NCBI GenBank assembly: GCA_021521415.1
Contig: JAIQDT010014327.1
Span: 124,001 to 188,000 of the forward strand
Source: Bidens hawaiensis
Taxonomy: Eukaryota; Streptophyta; Magnoliopsida; Asterales; Asteraceae
DNA: 64,000 nucleotides
Direction: 5' to 3'
The notes under the pieces are model-generated. The model made no database searches, was not told where the DNA came from, and worked only from the letters and a program-made list of their open reading frames with translations. Every line of letters begins with the position of its first letter. Position 1 is the stretch's first letter. Of the stretch, positions 1-13,640 are shown piece by piece. The position numbers were made by a program, and so were the translations under genes.

Positions 1-1148
1 AAAGAGGAACAATTGGAAAAGAAGGAACCTTACGGCAATGAGGAGAATTTCGAACAGCGCGTGGACTAAATTCTCTACTTCAAAAATCGGGTTTGGATCC
101 CGACCCTCCATGACCTTCGTGAATTAATCATTGACGAAGCGCATAGATCGAAATAATCCATACATCCGGGATCGGATTTGACTATTGATGATACGGATAT
201 CTGAAAGGATTTTTATTAATGGCCGAGTTTGGAGAAAGATATGGTTACGTGTGTTGGTGAATATTGAGTTATGCAAGAGATAAGGCTGCACACCGAAAAC
301 CCTAGGGAACGCCACAACGACAGAAAATTCGCCAATGATAGTGGGAATAAATTACAATGAATTCTTGCCCAGATTCCTAATGGTGAAATGGTATCTCGTC
401 GTGGAGTACCATTTTCAATGATCTCAGATCAAAATAGTCATCCTACTTCCATTATTGGAAGGCGGGGAAGGAAGCATCGAGAGCTTGAAGCTTTCTATGG
501 GTGAAGTAATTATCACCAATTTGTTAAATTGAAAATGGGCGTCAATCAAGCCATAAGATTTGAATTGATTCGAGAAACAACCAATCGGATTTATAATATT
601 TAAGACAAGTCGAAAGCAGCGCGTGATTGGCAAAGGATTTATGCCAACGTTCAAAGGAAAACATTGTCACTGAATAGAGGTGACAAGGCATTTTAAGGCA
701 TCACCTTAGAGAGAGGTGATATGAGGTTTGGCAAAACCGAAAATAGCTTCTTAATATATTGGACCCCATGAGAACTATCTCCATGATTGGTCATTTAGTT
801 TATCGATTAAAGTACTCCAGGGGCTAAGTACTATACATGATATTTTGCCATGTATACGGATTGAAAAGTGCCTAAGCGATTAGGCAACGAAAGTACTAGT
901 AATAGAGGTACTCATAGAAGACATGCTTGATGTCATAACTAATTCCGTAGAGATAGTAGACGGGAAAACTAAACAGTTTGGACATACCAAGCTTTATTAA
1001 TTAAGATTAAGTGGAATTCACAGCGAGGACCAGATTATACTTGGTAACGCGAGGGTGAATTCTGAAGGAAAAACCCCCCACCTTTCTCTCGAAAGGAGAT
1101 AGTGGGCATGTAAAATTTCGAGGACGAAATTTCTTAACGGGGGGAGAA
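1..1148 (+). pseudogene. Decayed 3' end of a Ty3/gypsy (Tekay-type) pol gene
   Basis: Broken reading frames read as integrase of the same family as the element at 47445-52142. At 49-130 a stretch matches that element's residues around [16 protein letters not shown], with an in-frame stop where GAG became TAG/TAA-like. It continues through the zinc-binding region (DEAHRSK, SIHPGSD) and the integrase core (SRRGVPFSMISDQ near 390-430), with several stops, frameshifts and deletions. The last 35 bases hold the family signature GAGGACGAAATTT and the polypurine tract GGGGGGAGAA (1139-1148) directly before the LTR. The element runs off the left edge of the window, so its 5' part is unseen. It is clearly non-functional. 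Confidence 0.85.
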
Positions 1149-4108
1149 TGTAACGATTCCGACGAAACCAGGTATACCCTAACCGGTAGACGTTAGTTAC
1201 GTCATATGTAATGTCGGGTACATGAGTTACCATGGTAATTATACGAGAATACATGGTTCATTGTATTGATTGTACGTGAATATATAATTCACCGTATTGA
1301 ATATGCGATCAAACGATCGATAGTTATTGAAACCCGAATGAATCGAGGGTTCAATTATAGACGAGATATATGATATTTAGTGATGTTACGAAGTATTAAA
1401 GCTTCGGGATAAGTGGATTAAAGCACAGAAAAAGGATTTCGATTTAATAGTACGTCGGTACGTTAAACGAAACATTTAATACCAAACCGAGCAAGAGATG
1501 ATCGATCAAGCCGAAAAAGATGCGCGATAATTAATGATATGAAGTTTTAAGTTAATAAATGACATGGTTTAAGTTTTTAAAGTTTTTAAATCGGTTTTAT
1601 ATAAATTTCATTTTTAGGCAAAAAAAACGACCGTTTTAGCCTCGTTTTAAGCCGAATTAAACATTTAACCGAAAAACGAACTGAACCAGATTATCCAAAA
1701 CATTATCCAGATCTCCGATATCCGAATATGTGGTTAAAAATGGAGAGGTGGGTCCCACCCCACCCCTCCCTTAATGCCGATCGGACATAGAGTCCCCATT
1801 CCCATTCTTATTTTCTTTTTTCTCATCAAATTTCTCCACATCCTTCAATCATTTCCACTTTAACATCCAAAAATCCGGAATTTGAGCAAGAAAACCGAGG
1901 TAAAAATCGTGTTATATACGTGTTCATCTTCGTTTCTTGAGTTGGTTTGCAAGAAAATGAGGTTTCAATGATGAAAACCGATTCTTGCATGATCAAGTGA
2001 TGTATACGGGTTATACAAGGGATCTTGGTCCAAGAAATGAGTTAAACGAATCAAAAACGAATTTTTACGGTTAAATCCTTGTTTTTGGGATCATAACCGA
2101 AACCATGAAAGAAATGGCTTGATCGTGAGTGTAACTTGCTTGGTATTGTGGTATGTTGTTTGTAGGTTCTGTGTTTAGTGGTAAATAAGGCGGAAAGACG
2201 AGTTTGTAGCTTGTAGTGGCGGAAAACGAAAGGTATATTCGGTTATGTTCGGTTTTGGGAAATTTGGACAGATTGTTGATGCTTTAGAGTTAGGCCATGA
2301 AATTGTACAGAGGTGTTAAACACATGAAAATATGAGTTCTGTGAATTTTTGGTAATTTTTGATTAAAGGATGAATATTTGGTGAATTTAATGCTCGGTTT
2401 TGGCCAAAAATGGTGAAAAATAGTTAAATATCATGAAAAATTCTGGAAAATTGCAGATAAGCTTTTCATATCATGTATAAGTCACACACAAAATTTGAGG
2501 TCCGTTGGAGAAGTCTAAGTAGGCTTTTCGGTTAAACGAGTTCTAGGGATTTCTAGCTCGGTTTTAGTAAAAAGGGCATGTAAAAGAAGATTTTGGTTCT
2601 GGAAAAATTACAGGGGACTATGTGGATGGCAGGGGACATCCAGGAAAAATTTGAGATTTTTCTAAGATCGTTTGGTATTTACGACATATTTAGTGTTTAA
2701 ATGGTGTTTAAAAATAGATAAATAAATGTTAAATATAAAAATTAATTCTGGAAATATTTTTATAAAATTCCCCACTGTCAAAAAGTGATTTGTGCAAAAT
2801 TTCAGGATCCGAGACTAAACGGATAATTATTTGTGCTAAAACGCGTAAACCGGTAAAGTTCGCATAAGCGAGCTGACTGGTGTATAAAAACCCTAAAAAT
2901 GAACTATTTTCATATAATTGAGTTAAACAAGTAAAAATGAATCATCCGAAAACAATTCGGATGATTTGAGTGTTTTTAACCTATTTGACAGTTTCCGGTA
3001 CGATAATGACGGAAACGGGTTACGCGGCCAATCGGGACGTCTAAACCGAGCCCTAATTTCACAACTTTAGTTAAATTATCAATTAACAACTATTTTCGGG
3101 TCGTGTGTGACCAAACTCATTTTTGAAACATAAAAATTGGATAACCGTGCTAGGCACGCAAAACGGGGAAAACGAATTAATAGAAATGTTGACTATTGAA
3201 CTCTAAACGCTATCACAATCTGAGTCCGGAGAAGTGTTTCTGGGTTAACCTTGCCCCCAGAACGGGTACAGTGCTGGGTTAACAGTGTCCCCAGATGTAC
3301 CGGTTGTTACGGTTAAAGATTATATAAACAATATTTGTATAATAACGATCGTAGGGATCATATTACAGATTGGACGTGTTAATTGAGAATGATTGTTGTT
3401 ACCTGCTTGCATGTGCTAAGGTGAGTTTCACGAGCCCCTTTTTCTGAATTGTTTTCAAATATCTTCCCGGGGCGGAAAGCATGTTACTATTGAAATGTTT
3501 AAATACATACTGAAGCATGGATTTGTGTGTATTTATAAATATTTGATTGTACGGGAATCGTACGGAATGGGTACAGGACTGGGTTAACAGTGTCCCCAGA
3601 TGTCTTTGGAAGTGTTTCCGGGTTAACATTGCCCCCGGAGTGAGTACAGTACTGGGTTAACAGTGTCCCCAGGGGTTCCTAGAAGTGTTTCTGGGTTAAC
3701 ATTGTCCCCAGAGTGAGTACAGTACTGGGTTAACAGTGTCCCCAGATAATATTATATTATGATATGGATTTATCATGGTTTACTAAAATTGTGAAACTCA
3801 CCAACTATTCGTAGTTGACCCCGTTTTTCTCACATGCTTTTCAGGTACAATTAAGATGAAGTGATTGCTTACGTGCTAAGTGCTTGATGTGTGTAAGATT
3901 TGCGTGCAGGATGTTAGGATACATTATAACAAATAGAATTGTGTATCGTATTGTATGATGCGTGTATCACCTAGACGGTAATGAAATACAAGATAATGTA
4001 ATTTGAAGTATATTAATGCATTCAGTTTTCTTTATAAACAATGTGGTTGATATCAGAGGTGTCTGTCGCATCCCGTTTACGTTTCCGCTGCGGTTACGGG
4101 GTGTTACA
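1149..4108 (+). repeat. 3' LTR of the decayed Tekay-type element (E0)
   Basis: Starts TGTAACGATTCCG directly after the polypurine tract and ends CTGCGGTTACGGGGTGTTACA. It is about 2.96 kb. Both ends match, in reverse orientation, the E2 LTRs at 32731 and 53505, so this is the same family at greater divergence. Inside, at 3235-3750, lie repeated motifs of the type GGGTTAACAGTGTCCCCAG, the diverged form of the 36-bp minisatellite seen in E2. A splice-donor-like CCGAGGTAAAAATC lies near 1897-1910. Confidence 0.85.
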
Positions 4109-6411
4109 GTTTATTTGCAAGAAAATGAGGTTTCAAAGATGAAAACCAATTCTTGCATGATCAAGTGATGTATACGGGTTATACAAGGGATCTTGGTCCA
4201 AGAAAGGAGTTAAACGAACCAAAAACGAATTTTTACGGTTTAAATCTTTGTTTTTAAATCATAACCGAAACCATGAAAGAAATGGCTTGATTGTGGGTGT
4301 AACTTGTTTGGTGTGGTGTTATTGTGCTTGTAGGTGTTGTATCTAGTTGTTAACCAAGGCTAGAAAGCAAGATCCTTGCGATTTGAAGCTAAAAACACAA
4401 GCTGGTTCGGTTTATGTTCGGTTATGAGTGTTTTGGACAGATTGTGGTACCTTTAGATTTAGGCTACGAAATTTCACAGAGATGATCTACACATGAAAAT
4501 ATGAGATCTGTGAAATTTTGGTAATTTTTGGACAAAGGATGAATATTTGGTGAATTTAATGCTCGGTTTTGGCTAAAAATGGTGAAAAATAGTTAAATAT
4601 CATGAAAAATTCTGTAAAATTCCAGATAAGCTTTTTATAACATGTAAAAGTCACACACAAAATTTTAGGTCCGTTGGAGAAGTCTAAGTAGGCTTTTCGG
4701 TTAAACGAGTTCTAGGGTTTTCTAGCTCGGTTTTAGTGAAAATGGCATGTAAAAAGAGATTTTGGTTCTGGAAAAATTACAGGGGACTATGTGGATGGCA
4801 GGGGTCATCCAGGAAAAATTTGGGATTTTTCTAAGGTCGTTTGGTATTTACGACATATTTAGTGTTTAAATGGTGTTTAAAAATAGATAAATAAATTTTA
4901 AATATAAAAATTAATTCTAGAAATATTTTTATAAAATTCCCCACTGTCAAAAAGTGATTTGTGCAAAATTTCAAGATCCGAGATTAAACGGATAATTATT
5001 TGTGCTAAAAAGAAAATAAAAACAAACTTTTAAAGTTTAAAACGCGTAAACCGGTAAAGTTCGCCTAAACGAGCTGACTGGTGTATAAAAACCCTAAAAA
5101 TGAACTATTTTCATATAATTGAGTTAAACAAGTAAAAATAAATCATCCGAAAATAATTCGGATGATTTGGGTAATTTTATCCGATTTAACAGTTTCCGGT
5201 ACACTAAAGACGGAAACGGGTCCCGCGGCCAATCGGGGCGACTAAACCGAGCTCTAATTTCACAACTTTAATTAAATTATCAGTCAACAACTATTTTCGG
5301 GTCGTGTGTGACCAAACTCATTTTTGAAACGTAAAAACGGATAACCGTGCTAGGCACGCAAAACGGGAAAAACGACTAATAGTAATTTTGACTAGTGAAC
5401 TCTAAACGATATCACAATCTGAGTCCGGAGAAGTGTATCTGGGTTGACATTGCCCCCGGAACGAGTACAGTACTGGGTTAACAGTGTCCCCAAATGTACC
5501 GGTTAACACGGTTAAAGATATATTAATAGTGATTGTATAGTAACGAACTTAGGGATCGTATTACAGATCCGGATTAGTAGCTGCGTATTGTGTTACTGCT
5601 TGCTTGCGTTAAGGTGAGTTTCACGAGCCCCTTTTTCTGAATTGTTTTTAAATATTTTCCCGGGGCGGAAAGCATGTTATTATTGAAATGTTTAAGTACA
5701 TACTGAACGCATGGATTTGCGTGTATTTATATATATTTTATTGTACGGGAATCGTACGGAAATGTACTAAGATGGTAATTGTCTGAGTTGCTAACATTGT
5801 AAGGCCCCGCAACACGAGTGATTAACTGAAAGCCGGTAGAGTGTGAATAGTACTATTGGTCTGACAAACCCAACTGGTCCGGCATGGATTTGCTGATGTT
5901 TCCCAGCCAGTTGCACATGTCTATTTTGTTGTTATATATTTTGCTATGTAATGTTAGGCATAGCGGTTTGGGGCAGGTTCGTGGGCGGAGTATGCCACGG
6001 GGTTGTGTGTGGATAGTCAGAGGTTTCACTTGTGGGCTCAGCATAATTACATCGCTAATATACGATTATTATAATGATTTGTCACTGTTTATTTAAATTA
6101 GTGAAACTCACCAACTATTCGTAGTTGACCCGTTTTCTTTACATGCTTTCTAGGTACCCACAAACTGGAATAATTGCTACATGCTTGACGATGCGTGCTT
6201 TTTGTGGAAGCTTAATGATCTTTTTGTATTAAATATGTTAATGTACTGTTGGTAAAACTTATGTGCTATCGCCTAGACGGTAACTAAACTCGGAACAATG
6301 TAATATGGTGTAAATTAATGTAGTGGTGTTTTCTTTATAAGCAATGTTGTTGATATCAGACGTGTCTGTTGCATCCCGTTTACGTTTCCGCTGCGGTTAC
6401 GGGGTGTTACA
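4109..6411 (+). repeat. 5'-truncated LTR of the same family
   Basis: From TTTGCAAGAAAATGAGG onward this repeats the preceding LTR beginning at its position about 1947, and it ends with the same TTACGGGGTGTTACA at 6411. The first ~800 bases of the LTR are missing. The simplest reading is that the left-hand element inserted into this LTR and the missing part lies left of the window. An unequal-recombination product is the alternative. It has diverged from the neighbouring copy by substitutions and indels, for example an extra ~30 bp near 5010. Confidence 0.8.
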
Positions 6412-8641
6412 AAAATCAAAAAGACAAAAATAGTGTGTGTGCGTTGTCATTAAAAAATTAAAATTTTTTTGAGCTTTTCAAGATTCATTCTCACTTAAAA
6501 TTATGTCGGTTGCTTAAGTTTGAAGGACATATACTTGTATATGGTTGGTCCGGTGTCCTACTTATAGTTTCACAGGATAGTCATTTACCTAACGACTGAA
6601 AGCACCCGGGGCGATTATGATGTGTTTTGTGTTTCGCATTCTTTCACTTAAAATTATGTTAGTAACTCTGAGTTGGAAGGACATGTGTTTTCATGCATGT
6701 TTGGTCCGGTTAACCACCTGTGGTTATAATGGATAGCCATTTACCTGAAGGCTTAAAGTGACCGGGGTGGCTGAATTCTTAACATGTGTGTTTTATTCTA
6801 CTCCCTGGGAAGTGATATTACTATTCAGTTAACGGCTTTTTAGAAGCTTCAAATTTCTCAAAAATGAGAATCGATCCAACCTTTGGAAAATGATAGATAA
6901 ATCGTTTCTGTGTGCCTAACGGGTGAAGTTATTAAGCTTAAAGGGCTCTTGAATAGTCATTGATGTGTATGGTAGATTTCCATGATGCGTAAAAGTTAAA
7001 GTGATATAAACTAAATTTTCTAAACTTAATGTGGAGAGTCATTTTGAAGACATGTGCATATCTCCATATACATCTCTCCTAATGATAGGCATAAAAGCAA
7101 TTACCCAGTCATACACGAGCCCGTTAGTGTCTTGATCACCAAAAACATTGTACTGTCACGCTAGTACTTCTATTACTATTGAAGCAAAAAAAAATACTTC
7201 TAGTAATTGTGTTTACTTCTTAAAATTTGTCTCATTAACAAGGCTTAAAGGGTAAAACTAGAACTACAGAGATGGGGGCACACAAGTAAGTCCTGTCATG
7301 TCTCGAATGAAAGGCTTGTCAGTTTACTGGCACTAAGTCCAACGTTCAACCTTAAAACTAAGCCTGTCTTTATATAAAATCTTTTGATCAAGCACTAGGG
7401 GGTTGGAGTCAAATTGGGTGATCTGGGGAAAGCCAAATACACTTTGAGAAGAGATAGGAGGCATCACAAGTCCATGAGTGATGTACATCTAAGCTTTATG
7501 CCGAACTGAACCTTAATCATATCACTAATGCAATGAAAATCATGCTAAGTATGTTATACCTGCTATCAACCTGTCTCTTATGTCATAATAACGCTGAACA
7601 TGAATCCTTGTGACAGCCTCTTAATCGATGTGATTCCATGTTCGGATCTTTTCATAAAAGGGCGGCGTTTTTACTAAAGACTGAAATTTGATCCCGACTT
7701 TATAAACTCAAGGGAGTTTTTGTGTATATTATTGTAGATTTATTTTTTTGATTTTGTTTTTGGTTCCTTTTATCTTGTTTTATCTTGTCTGTTTTATTTT
7801 GTTTATCTCGGAACTACTCTCCTTGAAATGTTTGTGTAAACCGGGCTTATTTTGAAAGATTGGTTTTTGAAATCCTTTGGGACACTTGTCTGGTTGGACA
7901 TGGTTTAATTGGGCCTTGATTTGTCTTGAACCCATCTAGGGTTCTCGGCCCGTTCTAGTCTTGGTATAAGTATTACTAAAAATTTTTTTTGTCACTTTCA
8001 TTATTTCACAAAATCAAAAATCTCTTACCTCTCTCAATCCTCTTAGCCGAGATCAAAACCTTCTTCACTAATCATCATTTAGAGTGTTCTTCTTTGATTA
8101 GTAGGTACTGGACAAGGACAAATGAGATCTATGTACCAACAGAGGTCTATTTGATGTTGCCATGAACTGATTTCATGGATGGTTTGATGAATTAAAAATT
8201 GGATTTATGAGTAATTAGGGTTTTGATGGACATATTAGTGTTGATTTAAGGTTTTTGGTTGATGATGAAGTTTAGATCGGGTCAAACAAAACGGGTTTTG
8301 TTTTATCTTTTTTTTTTTTTCACGTTCTTCAGTCTTCAGACACTCAAACCCTATTCTCTGCCTACGCCTCTCCTTCTTCAATCTTCATCATCGTTCTTTC
8401 ATCAAGATTTCTAGCAAGAAATCCAGTTTAATAGGCAGAACGGATGTTTACGCCGTCACTTCCCTGTTGCATCAATGCCTTCGTTGGTTGTGAAATCTGC
8501 CGGCATTAAACTCGTGGTGTGAAATATGCAGGCTCTCTAATCAGGTAATTCTCAATTCGTTGTTCTTCTAATTATTTGTTTTTATTTGCAATAGCTGATT
8601 CTTAATCGATAAAAACTCATTGGTAAAAATTTTGTAAGTAT
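6412..8641. other. Non-coding stretch with an imperfect two-copy repeat
   Basis: No credible gene. Around 6486-6640 and 6645-6775 a unit of about 160 bp occurs twice in diverged form; shared words include CACTTAAAATTATGT, GGTCCGGT and ATTTACCT. The rest, to about 8300, looks like old retroelement-derived non-coding DNA, but I cannot name a family. A pyrimidine-rich leader-like stretch follows at 8310-8400, with no open frame attached. Confidence 0.4.
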
Positions 8642-8655
8642 ATTCTATTACGCAT

Positions 8656-9038
8656 ACGCCCTGCTTGCGGTGCGCGCATATAATGTATATATGTGTGAAC
8701 CCTCGGGTGGGCAAAAGTAAAATTGCACTAATTTTGACGTTATTTTACTAATCTCGTGAAAATAACGTTAAAAGTGGCGGAAGGTTAATCAGGCATCATG
8801 TGGTGGCGTTGATAGCCGAAAGACAAGGGCACATGCACCGATCAGCCGGTGTCCCGATGATTGAGTGCTATGTGCCTTATGTCCAAGGCTTGATGCAAAA
8901 CTACTATCGAGCCGGGGGTCTCACCGGAAGCAGCCTCTCTATCCCTATGGGATAGAGGTAAGGCTGTCTACATCTTACCCTCCTCAGACCCTACCATAGC
9001 ATTGCTATTGGTGGGATATACTGAGTACGATGATGATG
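8656..9038 (+). mobile_element. SINE-like retroposon with GAT tail
   Basis: A 383-bp element is flanked by the perfect 14-bp duplication ATTCTATTACGCAT (8642-8655 and 9039-9052). Its 3' half (CTCACCGGAAGCAGCCTCTC, CATCTTACCCTCC, GGTGGGATATACTGAGTA) matches my memory of Au-type plant SINEs, and it ends in a short GAT repeat tail. GAGCCGGGGGTCTC near 8909 could be a decayed pol III B box. Transposition would need LINE enzymes in trans. The duplication and tail are seen directly; the family name is recalled. Confidence 0.8.
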
Positions 9039-9325
9039 ATTCTATTACGCATCATTGTGATTATTGAAAGTATCGAATAATATCAAGTAATTTATTGCTA
9101 CAAGTTATGTATTATTGGAGGTTATTAATGTTAGAACTTTCTAATTGTTCAATATATCAGTATGTTATAAAGCAATTTAAAATGAAATTATAAGTAAACG
9201 GATGATACCATTTGTAGTAGACAATTTTGTTGGTTAAAAGTACTATCTTATTTTCGTGGCATATAGGCTGAATCTGTGTCTGACAGCGTGCTGTAATGAG
9301 CGCGTAAGTCAAGTTTAACAGCAGG

Positions 9326-9793
9326 CAATGTTGTAAAAGTAGGATTACTAGGCAGAGTACTCTCCGAGTACTCGCTACAAGGTATGTCACCAAGGCGAGT
9401 TTCTGTAAATCCGCCTAGTTACTAAGAATCGGTCAAATGTGGTCAACCTTAGCCAGAATCACATCTTATCGGTGAACTTGGACCGATTTTGACTCAAAAA
9501 AATAAAACATAATTGTTATTTCAATAATATAAAAGAACAAATATCATTTTTTTTAAATAATGATTAGTAATTTCTAGAATATTTATATTTAAAAATGTAT
9601 TTCTTTTATTTATATTGATACTCACCTATTTTGTTATAAATATTAATAAACTTATGATATTTGACATATATATAATAACCAAATATTAATTTTCTTTGTA
9701 TTTATCATGTCCGAGTACTCTCCGATTACTCCCGAGTACTCCCTCCAAGGGGGTTGCCCGCCTAGGGACCGCCTAGCGACTTTTGCAACATTG
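9326..9793. mobile_element. Non-autonomous hAT element (MITE), 468 bp
   Basis: Terminal inverted repeats CAATGTTGTAAAAGT and (reverse complement of the right end) CAATGTTGCAAAAGT are flanked by the perfect 8-bp target duplication ACAGCAGG (9318-9325 and 9794-9801). An 8-bp duplication with a CA-starting inverted repeat is the hAT hallmark. The inner ends share CGAGTACT/GAGTACTC motifs, and the middle is AT-rich with no transposase frame. It sits about 160 bp upstream of the citrate synthase remnant, probably in a former intron. Confidence 0.92.
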
Positions 9794-9951
9794 ACAGCAG
9801 GTAGTCATATCAACAACTTACTCCGATAACTTCTTATACATGCCAGATTCATTGTAAACAATATTATTACTTATTTACATTATAGATGCATCTTCATTGA
9901 CTATTTTGATTATGTAAATGAAACTGAGGCATACATTTTATAAACTTGCAG

Positions 9952-11393
<1,442 letters not shown>

Positions 11394-11710
11394 GTTGTAC
11401 ACAAGGGCGAAGCTCAATGGGGACCGGGGGTGGCCCCGGCCATTGCCGTTTTCTCCGTTGGTAGGGTAAATTTCGCGATTTTCCTTAAAAAATTTTTATA
11501 GGTATTAAGCGCGGTCACCCCCGATGTATTTTTCCAAAATGCTACCGGTCATCACTGTTTTTTTTTATAAATATAATACCCCATCGTTTGGTTATTTTTT
11601 CTAAAATCTCGCATTATTTATAAACAAAAGTTACAAAATAGTAGTCGAATAGTAAAAGATTTGTTCTTATATTTTAGGTCTTTGCAATTCTTGTTCTAGG
11701 TATTCACCCA

Positions 11711-11910
11711 TAGGGATGAGATCGGTACCAACCATACCGATACCGATACCGATACCAAAATATTCGGTTCAATACCAGTATTGAAGGTAAAATTTGAGAT
11801 GTACCGGTACCGAAAATCAAAACTTTGGTCTCTCTTTGGTACAGACGGTACCAAATCTTTACTGATTTCGGTACCGGTACCGGTACCGATACTAAATTTG
11901 CTTATCCCTA
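11711..11910. mobile_element. Small inverted-repeat MITE rich in GGTACC/GATACC
   Basis: The ends TAGGGATGAGA and (reverse complement) TAGGGATAAGC bracket 200 bp, with repeated CCGATACC and GGTACCGGTACC on the two flanks that can fold together. Flanking octamers TTCACCCA and CTCACCCT agree at 6 of 8 positions, consistent with an aged hAT duplication. It carries no protein. It lies inside the hAT element 11402-12244 and is therefore younger than it. Confidence 0.65.
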
Positions 11911-12049
11911 CTCACCCTTCCTCTCACATTATCATGAATATTTTAAGTATTTATTGGTTAAAAATTATTTTGTTTTTTTATTATAAGAACAATTGTTTGA
12001 ATAAATGAAGAAAAATTAGATATATAGATGTTATATTGTGATCCGACCC

Positions 12050-12086
12050 TATCATAGCTTTGCTATTGGTGGGATTTATTGAGTAC

Positions 12087-12129
<43 letters not shown>

Positions 12130-12132
12130 GTT
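12050..12132 (+). mobile_element. 5'-truncated SINE 3' end with long GAT tail
   Basis: TATCATAGCTTTGCTATTGG and GGGATTTATTGAGTACG match the 3' end of the SINE at 8656-9038, followed by about 13 GAT units. The 11-bp duplication TGATCCGACCC (12039-12049 and 12133-12143) flanks it, showing an independent truncated insertion. The poly-Asp and poly-Ile reading frames over the GAT run are artefacts. Confidence 0.8.
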
Positions 12133-12330
12133 TGATCCGACCCGACCCGACCCGAATCACCGGCACGAACCGAATCGTCGACCCGAAAATTTTTGAGTCC
12201 GTGACGTCGGTCACCCCCGTGACTAAGCCCAAGCTTCGTCACTGGTTGTACAGGAGAATGGATAATGTTTTGAGCTTTTTTGCCATTTGGTTTCCATATA
12301 TCAAGCCACAACCAGCTTTTATTAATTTTA

Positions 12331-12616
12331 GAGCATTGATCAGCCCATCCCGTGAGGGAATTTGCAAATTATAGGGTGGTTGCGAGTGTAAATTATAAGG
12401 CGGAGAGAGAAAATGTAGTGATTTTTGTGTAAATTTGAGGAAACTTTGTTTACCCTTATTTATTTTTTAATATTTGTTTATATTGGTTGAGTATAGGATA
12501 GAGAAGCTGTAATGTTAAATGTATAAAAAATCTTATTTTATTGAACGTGAAAGAAAAATGTAGTTTATTTTAGTGCGGTTATAAAGATGGGGACGTGGGA
12601 CGGGTTGGGAATGCTC
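12331..12616. mobile_element. Tourist/PIF-Harbinger-like MITE, copy 1
   Basis: GAGCATTGATCAGCCC on the left and GGGAATGCTC on the right form short inverted ends, flanked by TTA on both sides (12328-12330, 12617-12619), the PIF/Harbinger target. The interior (GAGTGTAAATTATAAGGCGG, GGAGAGAGAAAATGTAGTG) is shared with copy 2 at 14318-14626. No protein. Confidence 0.8.
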
Positions 12617-12619
12617 TTA

Positions 12620-13375
12620 ACAAGGAAGAGCATTCCTTTAACAATCCAAACCACCATTTTTAAGTAGTGATAGGTTGTTAGTCTATAAATTACAAGTGAC
12701 AATTTTTACCTACTTATTTTCTCGGTTTACGGATTGAACGCCCATTATATTGCTATATGGGAGTTAATTCGCTTAACAAAGTTCATAACGGTATAATCGA
12801 TAGGTACTAGAACCGGTACCATATTAGGTACTATATAGTATATGCAATCTATTAAGAATTTGTATAACATGATGTCATTAAAGTGATCAGATAGGTTATA
12901 GTCTTCTCTTGCATATGTACATCGATATGTATTAAGTTCAGAGAAACATGTACATATGAAATAAATGAAATAAGGCGTTTAACACAACTTGGTTATTATG
13001 CACGTCACTTATTTCCTTTTTGTTGCAAAAGGCAATATATTGTTTTAACTTTTATAGATAAGATAATTAGCTACTATAGTCTTTTATGATCATTACAATC
13101 TAAACTGTTGTATTAAAGAAGTTTATATAGGGTGTATTTTGCTTATTAAGTAAAAGCTTATGTATTTTCGTCCAACACCCGTTAAGATAAAATTGTTTTT
13201 TAGAAATTTAAGTTTAATTATCATCCATTTGTAAATGATTAGCTTTCATTTGTTTATAATTCTGGGTCTCATCTATTTCTCTTCATATCAAGTGAAAGGA
13301 TCCCAACTCCGTATGCAACCCTTTGGGAAAAACAAAAAAAAATATTGAAGTATACAGACTTTATGACGTTTCCGT
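12620..13375. other. No gene recognised
   Basis: AT-rich sequence without convincing open frames, exon patterns or repeat ends on either strand. Confidence 0.4.
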
Positions 13376-13640
13376 AAATGGATTTGTATGTATAGCCACT
13401 TCAGTTGTGTTTGTCGTTTCTTGAAAGTATCTTTTTTCTGGGAACATGGTCAACCATAAATTCTTATGTTCGCGATTCTTCATCCACCGAAGCAGAAAAT
13501 GCTCCAGTTTTCCATTCTCATATGAGGCCGGAAAGTTTATTGGCAACAGGTCGACACGAAGTGATTCATCATCCTCAAACATGAGCCGATCGTTAGTTAG
13601 GGACGGTTTATAGATCAGAAAATTACCACAAATTGAATGA
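13376..13640 (-). pseudogene. ccmFN: Nuclear copy of mitochondrial ccmFN segment (NUMT)
   Basis: On the minus strand, 13582 down to about 13377 reads MFEDDESLRVDLLPINFPA, then ENGKLEHFLLRWMKNREH and PEKRYFQETTNTTEVAIHTN. I recognise this as the C-terminal region of the plant mitochondrial cytochrome c maturation protein CcmFN, a haem-handling inner-membrane protein. Homology seems to extend upstream (YKPSLTNDRLM) to about 13640. The match stops abruptly after NPFT, before the usual Leu-Tyr-Ala-Leu-Ile continuation, so only about 88 codons survive. It has no plant promoter, start or end of its own. The identification is from memory of the family. Confidence 0.8.

Larger units (their letters stand above)
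11402..12244. mobile_element. hAT non-autonomous element carrying two nested insertions
   Basis: Ends CAAGGGCGAAGCT and, as reverse complement of the right end, CAGTGACGAAGCTT form imperfect inverted repeats. They are flanked by the perfect 8-bp duplication GTTGTACA (11394-11401 and 12245-12252). Sub-terminal parts also mirror (GGGGGTGGCC on the left, GGGGGTGACC on the right). No transposase is present. Within it lie a 200-bp palindromic MITE (11711-11910) and a truncated SINE (12050-12132), so the element without inserts is about 540 bp. Confidence 0.9.

Noticed and set aside
5853..6096. Overlapping frames of 63-70 aa in the second LTR
   Set aside because: They lie within LTR sequence, lack counterparts in the sister LTR and have no domain features.
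12060..12374. 104-aa frame with poly-Asp and its minus-strand poly-Ser/poly-Ile partners
   Set aside because: They arise from the GAT tail of a truncated SINE inside a hAT element.
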